Positions 1-8,607 of a DNA stretch of 30,037 nucleotides are shown here, piece after piece. How positions within the stretch are numbered: the first letter of the stretch is position 1; each line of letters opens with the position of its first letter. The translations under genes and the position numbers were made by a program. The stretch is taken from NCBI GenBank assembly GCA_025054905.1, contig JANWZF010000335.1:1-30037 (forward strand), read 5' to 3'. This DNA comes from Tepidimonas sp. GTDB lineage: Bacteria; Pseudomonadota; Gammaproteobacteria; Burkholderiales; Burkholderiaceae_C. The notes beneath the pieces were generated by a model, which had not been told where the DNA came from, searched no databases, and was given only the letters and a program-made list of their open reading frames with translations.

Positions 1-25
1 CAACGTGCAGGAGGGGTGAGGCACC

Positions 26-1219
26 GTGGCCCTGCATCCCGAAACCGCCGCGGTGCGCGTGGCCGTGCCGCGCTCGCCCTACGGTGAAAACGCCGAGGCG
101 CTGTACCTGACCAGCGGCTACGTGCAGCCCAGCGCCGAGGCCGCCGCCGCGCGCTTTGCCGGCGACGAAGAAGGCTACACCTATGGCCGCTACGGCAACC
201 CGACCACGGCCAGCTTCGAGCAGCGGCTGGCCGCGCTGGAGGGGACCGAGGCGGCGATTGCCACCTCCTCGGGCATGGCGGCGATCCTGATGCTGGCACT
301 GGGGTTGCTGAAGGCCGGTGACCACGTGGTGTGCTCGCGCTCGATGTTCGGCGCCACAATCAAGCTGATCGGCTCGGATCTGGCCAAGTTTGGCGTGACC
401 TCCACTTTTGTGCCGCAGACCGATCTGGACGCCTGGCGCGCCGCGATCACGCCACAGACCCGCCTGCTGCTGGCTGAGACGCCCACCAACCCGCTGACTG
501 AGGTGTGCGACATTGCGGCGCTGGCCGACATCGCGCACGCCGCCGGGGCGCTGCTGGCGGTGGACAACTGTTTTGCCACACCGGCGCTGCAGCAGCCCGC
601 CCGCCTGGGGGCCGACATCGTCATCCACTCCGGCACCAAATACCTGGACGGGCAGGGCCGCGTGATGGCCGGCGCGCTGTGCGCCCGCCGCGCCCTCGTG
701 GAGGAGAGCTTTTTGCCGGTGCTGCGCAGCGCGGGCATGACGCTGGCCCCGTTCAACGCCTGGGTGGTGCTCAAAGGGCTGGAGACGCTGCACCTGCGCC
801 TGCGCGCGCAAAGCGCCACGGCCCTGGCGCTGGCGCAGTGGCTGCAGCGCCATCCGGCGGTGGCGCGCGTGCACTACCCTGGGCTGCCCGAGCATCCGCA
901 GCACGCGTTGGCGATGCGCCAGCAGTCCGGCTGCGGCGGGGCCATCGTCGCGTTCGAGGTGCGTGCGGATAACGCCGAGCAGGGGCGTTCACGCGCTTTT
1001 GCGGTGCTGGATGCGCTGCAGCTGCTGTCGCTGTCGACCAACCTGGGCGACACCAAGACCTTGTGTTCCCATCCAGCCAGCACGTCCCACGGCCGGCTCA
1101 GCGAAGCCCAGCGCCAGGCGGCCGGCATCACGCAGGCGCTGATCCGTGTCTCGGTCGGGCTGGAGCATCTCGACGATATCCTCGCCGACCTGGCGCGCGG
1201 TCTGGACGCCTTGGCCTAA
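26..1219 (+). CDS. metZ: O-succinylhomoserine sulfhydrylase (MetZ)
   Basis: A 397-residue PLP enzyme of the Cys/Met-metabolism family, predicted to convert O-succinylhomoserine and sulfide to homocysteine in the cytoplasm (direct sulfhydrylation route to methionine). The sequence shows the family YGRYGNPT segment near residue 52, the LAETPTNP segment near 150, and the SGTKYLDGQGRVMAG block, in which Lys205 is the expected Schiff-base lysine. Length is normal for MetZ. The start is GTG, chosen because AGGAGGGG lies at 9-16, nine bases upstream, and because the protein aligns with the family from its first residues. Distinguishing MetZ from cystathionine gamma-synthase or MetY by eye rests on overall similarity, so substrate choice is less certain than the fold. 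gltX follows after 38 bases on the same strand. Confidence 0.9.
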   Translation: MALHPETAAVRVAVPRSPYGENAEALYLTSGYVQPSAEAAAARFAGDEEGYTYGRYGNPTTASFEQRLAALEGTEAAIATSSGMAAILMLALGLLKAGDHVVCSRSMFGATIKLIGSDLAKFGVTSTFVPQTDLDAWRAAITPQTRLLLAETPTNPLTEVCDIAALADIAHAAGALLAVDNCFATPALQQPARLGADIVIHSGTKYLDGQGRVMAGALCARRALVEESFLPVLRSAGMTLAPFNAWVVLKGLETLHLRLRAQSATALALAQWLQRHPAVARVHYPGLPEHPQHALAMRQQSGCGGAIVAFEVRADNAEQGRSRAFAVLDALQLLSLSTNLGDTKTLCSHPASTSHGRLSEAQRQAAGITQALIRVSVGLEHLDDILADLARGLDALA

Positions 1220-1257
1220 GCCGCACCCCCTACGATACACCGCGATCCCCGATCCTC

Positions 1258-2661
1258 ATGAGCACCCGAGTTCGCACCCGCTTTGCGCCGTCGCCCACCG
1301 GCTTCATCCATCTGGGCAACATCCGCTCGGCCCTGTATCCGTGGGCGTTTGCGCGCGCCCATGGCGGCGACTTCATCCTGCGCATCGAGGACACCGATCA
1401 GGAGCGCTCGACCCAGGAAGCTGTGCAGGTGATCCTGGAGGCGATGCAGTGGCTCGGTCTAACCCCCGACGAAGGCCCGTACTACCAGATGCAGCGCATG
1501 GAGCGTTACCGGCAGGTGATCGCCGAAATGCTGCAGGCCGGTCTGGCTTACCCCTGTTACATGACCCCTGAAGAGCTCGAGGCCCTGCGCCAGCGCCAGA
1601 TGGCCGCCAAACTCAAGCCGCGCTACGACGGCACCTGGCGCCCCGAGTCCGGCAAGGTGCTGCCCACCCCGCCCAGCGGCGTGCTGCCGGTGATCCGGTT
1701 CAAGAATCCGCTCTCAGGCAGCGTCGTGTGGGATGACAAGGTCAAGGGCCGCATCGAGATCCGCAACGACGAGCTGGATGACCTGGTGATCGCGCGTCAG
1801 GCACCGCCCGGCCAGATCGGCGTGCCGACCTACAACTTCTGCGTCGTCGTCGACGACATCGACATGCGCATCACGCACGTCATCCGCGGCGACGACCACG
1901 TCAACAACACGCCGCGGCAGATCAACATCATCCGCGCGCTGGGGCACGAGCCCCCGGTCTATGCGCACCTGCCCACCGTGCTCAACGAGCAGGGCGAGAA
2001 GATGAGCAAGCGCCACGGCGCCAAGCCGGTGACGTGGTATCGCGAGGCGGGCTTCTTGCCCGACGCGATGATCAATTATCTGGCGCGCCTGGGTTGGAGC
2101 CACGGCGACGACGAGATTTTTACGCGCGAGCAGTTCCTGCAGTGGTTCGATCTCGATCATCTGGGCAAGAGCGCGGCGCAGTTCGACGAGGCCAAGCTGC
2201 GCTGGGTCAACGCGCAGCACCTCAAGATGACGCCGGATGAGCGGCTGGCCCCGCTGGTGGCCGAGCAGCTGGCGCGCCGCGGCCTGCAGGCCGATGAGCG
2301 GCTGGTGGCCATTTGCGGTCTGTACAAGGACCGCTGCGACACGACGGTGGCGCTGGCCGACTGGGCCCAGCCGTACTACAGCGTGCCGACGCCGCGGGCC
2401 GAGGATCTGGCGCAGCATGTCACCGACGCGGTGCGCCCGGCGCTGGCCGAGCTGCGCCAGCGCCTGGCCGATGCCGAGTGGAGTGCCCCTGGCATCGCCG
2501 CAGCGCTGAAGGCCACGCTGGCGGCGCACGGGCTGAAAATGCCCCAGCTGGCCATGCCGGTGCGGGTGCTGGTGATGGGGGTGGCGCAGACCCCATCGCT
2601 CGATGCGGTGCTGGCGCTGCACCGCCGGCAGGACGTGCTGGCACGGCTGGCGGCGGCTTGA
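1258..2661 (+). CDS. gltX: Glutamyl-tRNA synthetase (GltX)
   Basis: A 467-residue class I aminoacyl-tRNA synthetase that charges tRNA-Glu with glutamate. The HIGH-type signature is seen as HLGN in PSPTGFIHLGNIRSALY near residue 15, and the KMSKR signature (KMSKRHGA) near residue 245. The frame stays open well upstream into metZ, but the conserved N-terminus begins at the ATG at 1258 (MSTRVRTRFAPSPTG). No clear Shine-Dalgarno is visible before it, so it may be translated from a short leader or after metZ. Odd point: the zinc knuckle of the E. coli enzyme (CxC ... CxH) is not preserved; here the corresponding segments read CYMT and DGTWRPE, so this is likely a zinc-free GluRS. The gene for its substrate, tRNA-Glu, lies 220 bases downstream. 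Confidence 0.97.
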   Translation: MSTRVRTRFAPSPTGFIHLGNIRSALYPWAFARAHGGDFILRIEDTDQERSTQEAVQVILEAMQWLGLTPDEGPYYQMQRMERYRQVIAEMLQAGLAYPCYMTPEELEALRQRQMAAKLKPRYDGTWRPESGKVLPTPPSGVLPVIRFKNPLSGSVVWDDKVKGRIEIRNDELDDLVIARQAPPGQIGVPTYNFCVVVDDIDMRITHVIRGDDHVNNTPRQINIIRALGHEPPVYAHLPTVLNEQGEKMSKRHGAKPVTWYREAGFLPDAMINYLARLGWSHGDDEIFTREQFLQWFDLDHLGKSAAQFDEAKLRWVNAQHLKMTPDERLAPLVAEQLARRGLQADERLVAICGLYKDRCDTTVALADWAQPYYSVPTPRAEDLAQHVTDAVRPALAELRQRLADAEWSAPGIAAALKATLAAHGLKMPQLAMPVRVLVMGVAQTPSLDAVLALHRRQDVLARLAAA

Positions 2662-2721
2662 GCCCGGGCTGGAGGAAGGGAATTTTCTGTCTCGGCCCCG
2701 AAATCGGGTCCCATTTATGGC

Positions 2722-2727
2722 TATAAT
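2722..2727 (+). promoter_or_regulatory. Putative -10 element for the tRNA cluster
   Basis: A perfect TATAAT lies about 70 bases upstream of tRNA-Ala, in the 135-base gap after gltX. No good -35 box is found 16-18 bases upstream, so the assignment rests on the -10 alone and on the need for a promoter before this stable-RNA cluster. A small CCCG/CGGG hairpin sits just upstream (about 2697-2708). Confidence 0.45.
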
Positions 2728-2796
2728 GCAGGTCTCGACAGCAAACGACGGCGGCAACGCAAACGCAACGCAGTCGGCGTCGCTATCGAGGCCCGT

Positions 2797-2872
<76 letters not shown>

Positions 2873-2880
2873 CGAACACA

Positions 2881-2956
2881 GACCCTATCGTCTAGAGGCC
2901 TAGGACATCACCCTTTCACGGTGAGTACCGGGGTTCGAATCCCCGTAGGGTCGCCA
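2881..2956 (+). tRNA. tRNA-Glu (anticodon TTC)
   Basis: The 76-base cloverleaf has acceptor stem GACCCTA/TAGGGTC, anticodon stem TCACC/GGTGA around the loop CTTTCAC (anticodon TTC at 2915-2917), T-loop TTCGAAT, and an encoded CCA at 2954-2956. Only 8 bases separate it from tRNA-Ala, so the two are almost certainly processed from one transcript. It is the substrate of the GltX encoded just upstream. Confidence 0.97.
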
Positions 2957-2960
2957 TATT

Positions 2961-3037
2961 GGAGCGGTAGTTCAGTTGGTTAGAATACCGGCCTGTCACG
3001 CCGGGGGTCGCGGGTTCGAGCCCCGTCCGCTCCGCCA
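2961..3037 (+). tRNA. tRNA-Asp (anticodon GTC)
   Basis: The 77-base cloverleaf has acceptor stem GGAGCGG/CCGCTCC, anticodon stem CCGGC/GCCGG around the loop CTGTCAC (anticodon GTC at 2995-2997), T-loop TTCGAGC, and an encoded CCA at 3035-3037. It starts four bases after tRNA-Glu and is the last member of the cluster before the terminator. Confidence 0.97.
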
Positions 3038-3047
3038 GCTTTGCATC

Positions 3048-3072
3048 ACGCCACCCTTAGGGTGGCGTTTTT
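3048..3072 (+). terminator. Intrinsic terminator of the tRNA cluster
   Basis: A perfect nine-base-pair stem, ACGCCACCC / GGGTGGCGT, closes a TTA loop and runs into TTTTT (3068-3072). It acts on the plus strand only; read from the other side there is no T-run, so it would not serve the convergent signalling gene that ends at 3107. Confidence 0.95.
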
Positions 3073-3106
3073 GCTGGAGCCGAGAATCCGGCAGCGACGC
3101 CTCTTT

Positions 3107-6100
3107 TCAGGCGCCTTGCTCCACGCCGCGCGCCTCCACATAGGCCAGCAGCTCACTCCACGGCATCGGGCGCGCGTAGCGAAAACCCTGCACATCCAGC
3201 GGGGCATGGGGAGCCAGGAACGCCAATTGGTTGTCTGTTTCCACGCCCTCAACCACCACACGCGCCTGCAGTGCGGCGGCCAGCTCCAGCACGGCCGTGA
3301 CGATGCGTTCGCTTGGGCCACCGGTGCCGACGTGGTCGGTGAAGCGCTTGTCCACCTTGAGTTCGTCCACCGGCGCGCGCAGCAGGTAGGCCAGGCTCGA
3401 ATAGCCGGTGCCGAAATCGTCCAGCGCCACGTGGCCACCGCCTTCGCGCACGCGCTGCAGCCAGGCCAGGGTCGAGGGGCTGTCGGCCATCCAGACCGAT
3501 TCGGTCACTTCGATGGTCAGGTTGGGCAGCGCGGCGCGGTGCTCGTCCAGCCAGTCGCGCAGCGCCGCGTCGCCAAACTGCGCGGCCGACACGTTGACCG
3601 CCAGACGAAAATGCCGCCCCCAGCGCCGGGCCACCTCCAGCGCCAGCCGGGCGGCTTCGCGCAGCACCCAGGCGCCGATACGCCGGATCTGGCCGCTGGC
3701 TTCGGCCACGGCGATGAATTCCACCGGAGAGACCAGTCCCCGCGTGGGATGGCGCCAGCGCAGCAGCACCTCGGCGGCGCGCACGCGTTCCGAGGGTAGG
3801 GCCACCACGGGCTGGAACATCAGCTCGAAGGCGCCTTGCGTCAGCGCTTGCTCTAACCCCGCCTTGATGTCGGCCAGATGGCGCGCGCGGCTTTCCATCT
3901 GCGGCGAGTAAAAGCGCATGCGGTCGCGTCCACCGCTTTTGGCCGCGTACATCGCGGTATCGGCCATGCGCATCAGCTCCTCGGCCGTCTCGCCGTCGCT
4001 GGGGTAGGTGGCCACACCAATGCTGGCGCTGAGGCGCAGCACGTTGCCCTGCACTTGCAGCGGCTGGCGCACCGCCTGCAGCAGACCGTCGGCGACGCGC
4101 TCGACCACCAGCGGCGATTCGGGGCCATCCAGCAGCACGACGAATTCGTCGCCGCCAAAGCGCGCCACCGTGTCGTTGGGGCGCAGCGCACGTCGGATGC
4201 GCCCGGCGATTTCCACCAGCACCTCATCGCCCAGCTCGTGGCCGTGGAGGTCGTTGATTTCCTTGAACCCGTCCAGATCGCAGAACATCACGTACACGGA
4301 GCGCAGCTCACGCTGCGCGCGCAGCAGCGCCTGTTCCAGCCGGTCCCGGTACAGGTTGCGGTTGGGCAGGCCGGTCAGGGCATCGAAGTTGGCTTGGCGG
4401 AAGATGGTCTGCTCGCGTGCCTTGGCGTCCTCGATGTTTTCCAGCAGGATCACCACCAGATCCCCCAGCGGCTGGGGATGGCGCGCCAGCGAGATGTGCT
4501 GGCGCGACCAGCGCAGGGTACCGTCGCGTGCCTGCAGGCGCTGTTCGAGCGCGGTCGGTGTCCGCCCACCCTGCAGCGCGCGCCACTGCTGCTGGGCAGC
4601 CTCGCGATCGTCCGGATGGATCCAGCCAAACCAGGCCGTGCCTCGGACTTCCTCGGCCGTGGCCGCCAGGCGCGCGGCCAGCGCCGCGTTGCACTCGTGC
4701 ACGGTGCCGTCCGGCGCGCACACCGCCACCCCGACGCTGGGGTTGTCCCACACCGCCTGCAACCGCGCCTGTGCGCTGCGCTCGCGTGTCTCCAGCTCGA
4801 CCAGTTCGGTCACATCCAGCAGCGAGGCCGCAATCAACCGCCGTCCGTCGCGCGCGGTGCTGACGCGCGCGGCGCGTTCCTGCACGTAGCGCCAGTGTCC
4901 GTCCGCGCTGCGCAGCCGGTAGCGCTGTGTCCAGTGGTCGCTGCGCTCGTCGTGCCAGCGCGCCAGCACGCGGCCCTGATCCGACGGTTCGATGGCGTCG
5001 ATCAGCGTGCTCAGGGCGGTGGGCGCGCCGCCGTCGCCCGCCGGCAGCCACTGCGTCAGGCGGTGCGAAGCGTACACCAGCTGCCCGCGCACCACGTCCA
5101 GCAGCACCACGGCCTCGTGCAGCGCCTCGGTCAGCATCGACAGGCGTTCCTGCAGCTCCAGCCGCTCCTGCTCGGCCTGTCGCAGCGCGGTCAGGTCGGT
5201 CAGGGCCAAGACGTAGCCAGCCCGCTCGTCGTGGGTGTGCCACGGCACCAGCTGCACCCACAGCCGCGCCTCGGTCAGCTCCACGCCCCCTTGCCAGGGC
5301 CCACGCTCGTCCCGTACCACGTGCTCGACCAGCCCCGTCGGCCACGGAAAGCGGCGCGAGTCGAACGTCCACGGCAGGCCCAGCATCGATTCGCGCAGCC
5401 CCAGCAGCTCTGCAGCGGTCTGGTTGAAGCGCAGCAAACGGCGTTCCTGGTCCAGCACCAGCAGCGCGGTGCCCGCGCTTTCCTGGATGGCGTTGAGCAG
5501 GTCGTTGAGCTGCTGCTGTTCGCGCAACGAGCGGTCCAGCTCCTCGTTGAGCGTGCGCAGCTCCTCGTTGGATGCTTCCAGTTCCTCGTTGGAGGCCTCC
5601 AGCTCCTCATTGGCCGCTTCCAGCTCTTCAGTGGTCACGCTCAGCGCCTCGTTGAGCTGCTGCAGCTGCGTCTGACTGCGCTCCAGCGCATCGACGAGGC
5701 TTTCCAGCCGTTCGTGCTGCAGACGCTGCTCGTCGCTGACGGCTGTGGCGGCGGTGGCCGGCGCGCCGGCTGGCGCCGCAGTGCTGGCCGGCACGAAGCT
5801 GAGGATCAAAAACGGCTCGCCTCCCAGGTTGAAGCGAGCCCCGTGCAACACCGTCGGCGGCTGCCCTTGCAGGGGAGGCAGGGGCACCCGCGCCCCGCTT
5901 TCGTCGGGGCTGAGCAGACGGTGCATCAGCAGCTGCACGTCGCGCCGCCATGACGGATCGACCAGGTTGGGCAGCGTCAGGGCCACCGTGGAGCCGGCGG
6001 GCCAGCGCATCAAGCCCTCCATCGACCCGACCACATGCAGCGGGTGACCGTCGCGGTCCACCAGCACCGTGGGCGGTGCATGCCGATCGATCAGGTGTTG

Positions 6101-7714
6101 CAGCAGCCGTTCGCGCAACTCGCCTTCCAGCCGATCCACGGGGCGCAGTTGAGGGGGAGCCGCTGACACCGAGGGAGCGCGGGTGCCCGCATGGGGCTGA
6201 CGACGCCGGGCAGGCAGCGTGGGGGCAGCGCTGACCCCATCGCTGCGCTTGCGCCACAAATGCTCCTGTGTCGAGATGAGCGCAAACAGCGTGCGTGTGC
6301 GCGCGCTCAGCGCTTCGGAGCGTCCCAGCATCAACAGCCCATCGGGCAGCAGCGCGTGGTGCAGCCGCCGCAGCACCTCGTCCTTGGCCGCTCCTTTCAG
6401 GTAGATCAGGACGTTGCGGCAGGCCACCAAATCCATGCGCAGAAACGGCAGATCCTGCAGCACGTCGTGCCGGGCGAAGACGCAGCGCTTGCGCAATTCC
6501 GGTTGCACCCGCAGGGTGTGTCCGATGCGGGTGAAATAGCGTTCACGCCAGGCCGCGGGCAGGGCCCGTGCGCCGTCGTCATCGAACAGCCCGCTGCGGG
6601 CCTGATCCAGGGCGGGAGGGTTGACATCGGTGCCCAGCACCATCCAGTCCAGGTTCAGACCCAGTTCGCGCAGCAGCTCGTCGGTCAGCATCGCCAGACC
6701 GTAGACCTCCTCGCCAGTGGAGCAACCCACCGACCAGATGCGCAGCGTGGTGGCCCCGGCGGCGGCACGCCGCTGGATGTGCTCACGCCAGGCCAGCCGC
6801 AGCGCGGCGAAGGCGGTCGGGTTGCGCAACCACTCAGTCACACCGATCGTGACCGACTGCACCAGGGCGTGCAGCAGCTGGGGGTTGTGTTCCACCGCCG
6901 CGGCCAGCTGCGCGAGGCTGCTGGCGCCCTGCTGGCGCATCACGCGCTCGAACTGGCGCCGCAAGGTGGCTTCCTGGTACTGCGACAGCTCCAGTCCACT
7001 GCTGGCCTCGATGCGCTGCAGCAGGGCGACAAAGGCCTGTTGTTCCTCAGCCATCGTGCCTTTGGCCGCTGCCGCGCCCGATGCAGTGGACGACGAAGGC
7101 CCTGCCGGCCGGCCTTGCAGCCATTGCGCCAGCCGGCGTCCCAGGGCCACGGCGGTGTCGACATGATCGGCCAGGCCGCGATCGACGATGGTTTGGGGCA
7201 TCGAGGCAAACGGGGCCTCCGACGGCGCTTCGGCCCACACCGCGCCACCGGCGTCGCGGATGACGCGTGCGCCCACCGCGCCATCCTGGCCGGTGCCCGA
7301 CAGCACGATGGCCACCGCCCGCGGCCCCAGGGCGCGTGCCGCGCTGGAAAAAAGTCGGTCCAATGACGGGGCTGGGCCCTGCCCGGCGACGCTCGGGCGC
7401 AGGTGCAGGCGCTGGCCTTCGATTTCAACGTGGTATCCCGGTGGCGTGACGTACACCTTGCCGCCCTGCAGTGGGGCGCCTTCGGTGACCAACTCCACCG
7501 GCGCGGCACTGACGGTCTGCAACAGGCGGGCCAGTGCCGAAGTTTCGGTCGCGGCGATGTGCTGTGCCACCACGCAGGCCAAGCGTGGGTCATGAGGCAG
7601 GGCCGCCAGCAGCTCGCGCAGCGGCTCCAGCCCGCCAGCCGAAGCACCAAGCAGCGCCACGAGGGGCGCAGAGGCGGCACGGTTCACGATGGACGTCCTT
7701 ATGGTTTCGTCCAT
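3107..7714 (-). CDS. CheB-CheR-PAS-GGDEF-EAL fusion signalling protein
   Basis: A 1535-residue protein without signal peptide or clear membrane segment. Modules in order: CheB methylesterase (about 15-200) with GASAGG Ser25, His52 in QHIAAT and Asp144 in SGTGQDG; CheR methyltransferase (about 225-490) with GCSTGEE at 330-336 and NVLIYL near 434; a region of unclear fold; a heptad coiled coil (about 664-740); three PAS-like segments (about 740-850, 855-970, 983-1100); GGDEF with RFGGDEF at 1186-1191 and an RPND I-site five residues before GGDEF; EAL with EVL at 1315, NVSAAQF, DDFGTGYSS at 1432, K1453, E1489 and Q1509. All key catalytic residues are present, so both cyclic-di-GMP synthesis and breakdown look possible. 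The frame opens at a TTG at 7774; the ATG at 7714 is preferred because the CheB fold starts soon after. It lies 75 bases after cobA, same strand. Targets are unknown. Confidence 0.9.
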   Translation of the reverse strand: MDETIRTSIVNRAASAPLVALLGASAGGLEPLRELLAALPHDPRLACVVAQHIAATETSALARLLQTVSAAPVELVTEGAPLQGGKVYVTPPGYHVEIEGQRLHLRPSVAGQGPAPSLDRLFSSAARALGPRAVAIVLSGTGQDGAVGARVIRDAGGAVWAEAPSEAPFASMPQTIVDRGLADHVDTAVALGRRLAQWLQGRPAGPSSSTASGAAAAKGTMAEEQQAFVALLQRIEASSGLELSQYQEATLRRQFERVMRQQGASSLAQLAAAVEHNPQLLHALVQSVTIGVTEWLRNPTAFAALRLAWREHIQRRAAAGATTLRIWSVGCSTGEEVYGLAMLTDELLRELGLNLDWMVLGTDVNPPALDQARSGLFDDDGARALPAAWRERYFTRIGHTLRVQPELRKRCVFARHDVLQDLPFLRMDLVACRNVLIYLKGAAKDEVLRRLHHALLPDGLLMLGRSEALSARTRTLFALISTQEHLWRKRSDGVSAAPTLPARRRQPHAGTRAPSVSAAPPQLRPVDRLEGELRERLLQHLIDRHAPPTVLVDRDGHPLHVVGSMEGLMRWPAGSTVALTLPNLVDPSWRRDVQLLMHRLLSPDESGARVPLPPLQGQPPTVLHGARFNLGGEPFLILSFVPASTAAPAGAPATAATAVSDEQRLQHERLESLVDALERSQTQLQQLNEALSVTTEELEAANEELEASNEELEASNEELRTLNEELDRSLREQQQLNDLLNAIQESAGTALLVLDQERRLLRFNQTAAELLGLRESMLGLPWTFDSRRFPWPTGLVEHVVRDERGPWQGGVELTEARLWVQLVPWHTHDERAGYVLALTDLTALRQAEQERLELQERLSMLTEALHEAVVLLDVVRGQLVYASHRLTQWLPAGDGGAPTALSTLIDAIEPSDQGRVLARWHDERSDHWTQRYRLRSADGHWRYVQERAARVSTARDGRRLIAASLLDVTELVELETRERSAQARLQAVWDNPSVGVAVCAPDGTVHECNAALAARLAATAEEVRGTAWFGWIHPDDREAAQQQWRALQGGRTPTALEQRLQARDGTLRWSRQHISLARHPQPLGDLVVILLENIEDAKAREQTIFRQANFDALTGLPNRNLYRDRLEQALLRAQRELRSVYVMFCDLDGFKEINDLHGHELGDEVLVEIAGRIRRALRPNDTVARFGGDEFVVLLDGPESPLVVERVADGLLQAVRQPLQVQGNVLRLSASIGVATYPSDGETAEELMRMADTAMYAAKSGGRDRMRFYSPQMESRARHLADIKAGLEQALTQGAFELMFQPVVALPSERVRAAEVLLRWRHPTRGLVSPVEFIAVAEASGQIRRIGAWVLREAARLALEVARRWGRHFRLAVNVSAAQFGDAALRDWLDEHRAALPNLTIEVTESVWMADSPSTLAWLQRVREGGGHVALDDFGTGYSSLAYLLRAPVDELKVDKRFTDHVGTGGPSERIVTAVLELAAALQARVVVEGVETDNQLAFLAPHAPLDVQGFRYARPMPWSELLAYVEARGVEQGA
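5537..5641 (-). repeat. Five 21-base tandem repeats encoding coiled-coil heptads
   Basis: Five consecutive 21-base units (starting at 5537, 5558, 5579, 5600 and 5621) share the core CAG(C/T)TC(C/T)TC on the plus strand. On the minus strand they encode successive heptads of the EELEASN type in the coiled coil that links the CheR part to the PAS modules. Gain or loss of a unit would keep the frame and the heptad register. Confidence 0.85.
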
Positions 7715-7789
7715 TGTAGGTGCCTTGCCGGGCACGCGGGGACATTGTCGCTTGGCTCGGGTGGTTGCCTCCAATAGGCGCGGTCGTCC

Positions 7790-8584
7790 TCAGGCAGCGT
7801 GACGTTGCTGGGCGGGCCCAGCAGCACGGCCGTGATGGGCGATCTCGGCCAGTCCACGGAGGACGTCACCCACGATGATGATCGAGGGGCTACCCAAGCC
7901 ATGGCGGTCCACCGCTGCTGTCAGCCCATCCAAGGGAACGACCACATGCCGCTGTTCGGGTTGGCTGGCATGCTGCACGATCGCCACCGGCGTGTTGGGG
8001 GCAAGCCCGCTGCACAAACCACGTTGCAGCTCCGCCACACGGGCGATGCCCATGTAGATGACCAACGTGAGTCTCAAGACATGGGCCGTGTGTGCCAGCA
8101 GCGGCCAATCGGTAGCAGGCTGCCCTGGACTGCCGTGTCCGGTGATGAACACCACCCCGTGTGCATGCTGCCGATGGGTCAGCGAGGTCTGCAATGCGGT
8201 GGCGGCCGCAAGACCCGCCGTGATGCCGTTGATGACCTCCACTTCGATGCCGTGCGCCCGCAAAGACTCGATTTCCTCGCCGGCACGTCCAAACACGAAT
8301 GGATCCCCCCCTTTCAGGCGTACCACGCGCAGGCCCTGGCGGGCCTGCTGCACCATCAGCCGGTCAATGAACGCTTGCGGGGTGGACGCGCAGCCGCCGC
8401 GCTTGCCAACGTACACGACACGCGCATCGGTGCGCGCATATTGCAAGACCGCCTCGCTGACCAAGTCGTCCACCAACAGCACATCAGCCATCGCAATGGC
8501 TCGCACCGCCTTGAGAGTGAGGCATTCTGGATCGCCGGGGCCGGCACCGACCAGCGTCACGCGCGCGGGCAAAACTTGCGTCAT
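7790..8584 (-). CDS. cobA: Uroporphyrinogen-III C-methyltransferase (CobA/SUMT type)
   Basis: A 264-residue tetrapyrrole methylase that adds two methyl groups from S-adenosylmethionine to uroporphyrinogen III, giving precorrin-2 on the way to siroheme. It shows the N-terminal LVGAGPGDPECLTLKA signature and the VRLKGGDPFVFGRAGEE block. There is no oxidase/ferrochelatase domain of the CysG kind, so another gene must finish siroheme. The ATG at 8584 is preferred over the longer open frame because GGGAG lies seven bases upstream and the SUMT signature begins nine residues in. It is the last gene of the nitrate operon, 23 bases after ybiB; the context says it supplies siroheme for NirB. Confidence 0.93.
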   Translation of the reverse strand: MTQVLPARVTLVGAGPGDPECLTLKAVRAIAMADVLLVDDLVSEAVLQYARTDARVVYVGKRGGCASTPQAFIDRLMVQQARQGLRVVRLKGGDPFVFGRAGEEIESLRAHGIEVEVINGITAGLAAATALQTSLTHRQHAHGVVFITGHGSPGQPATDWPLLAHTAHVLRLTLVIYMGIARVAELQRGLCSGLAPNTPVAIVQHASQPEQRHVVVPLDGLTAAVDRHGLGSPSIIIVGDVLRGLAEIAHHGRAAGPAQQRHAA

Positions 8585-8607
8585 GGGGCTGCTCCCAAAA
8601 GTGAAGA

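Noticed and set aside
3878..5953. 691-residue open frame on the plus strand, opposite the CheB-CheR fusion gene
   Set aside because: It is rich in Gln, His, Arg and Ala with no recognisable domain, typical of a GC-rich antisense shadow; the opposite strand encodes clear catalytic motifs.
7720..7735. GTGCC/GGCAC hairpin between cobA and the fusion gene as operon terminator
   Set aside because: Five base pairs and no T-run on the minus strand; not enough for a terminator call.
7715..7774. N-terminal extension of the fusion protein from a TTG at 7774
   Set aside because: The extra 20 residues have no family match; the ATG at 7714 fits the CheB fold better, though its ribosome site is weak.
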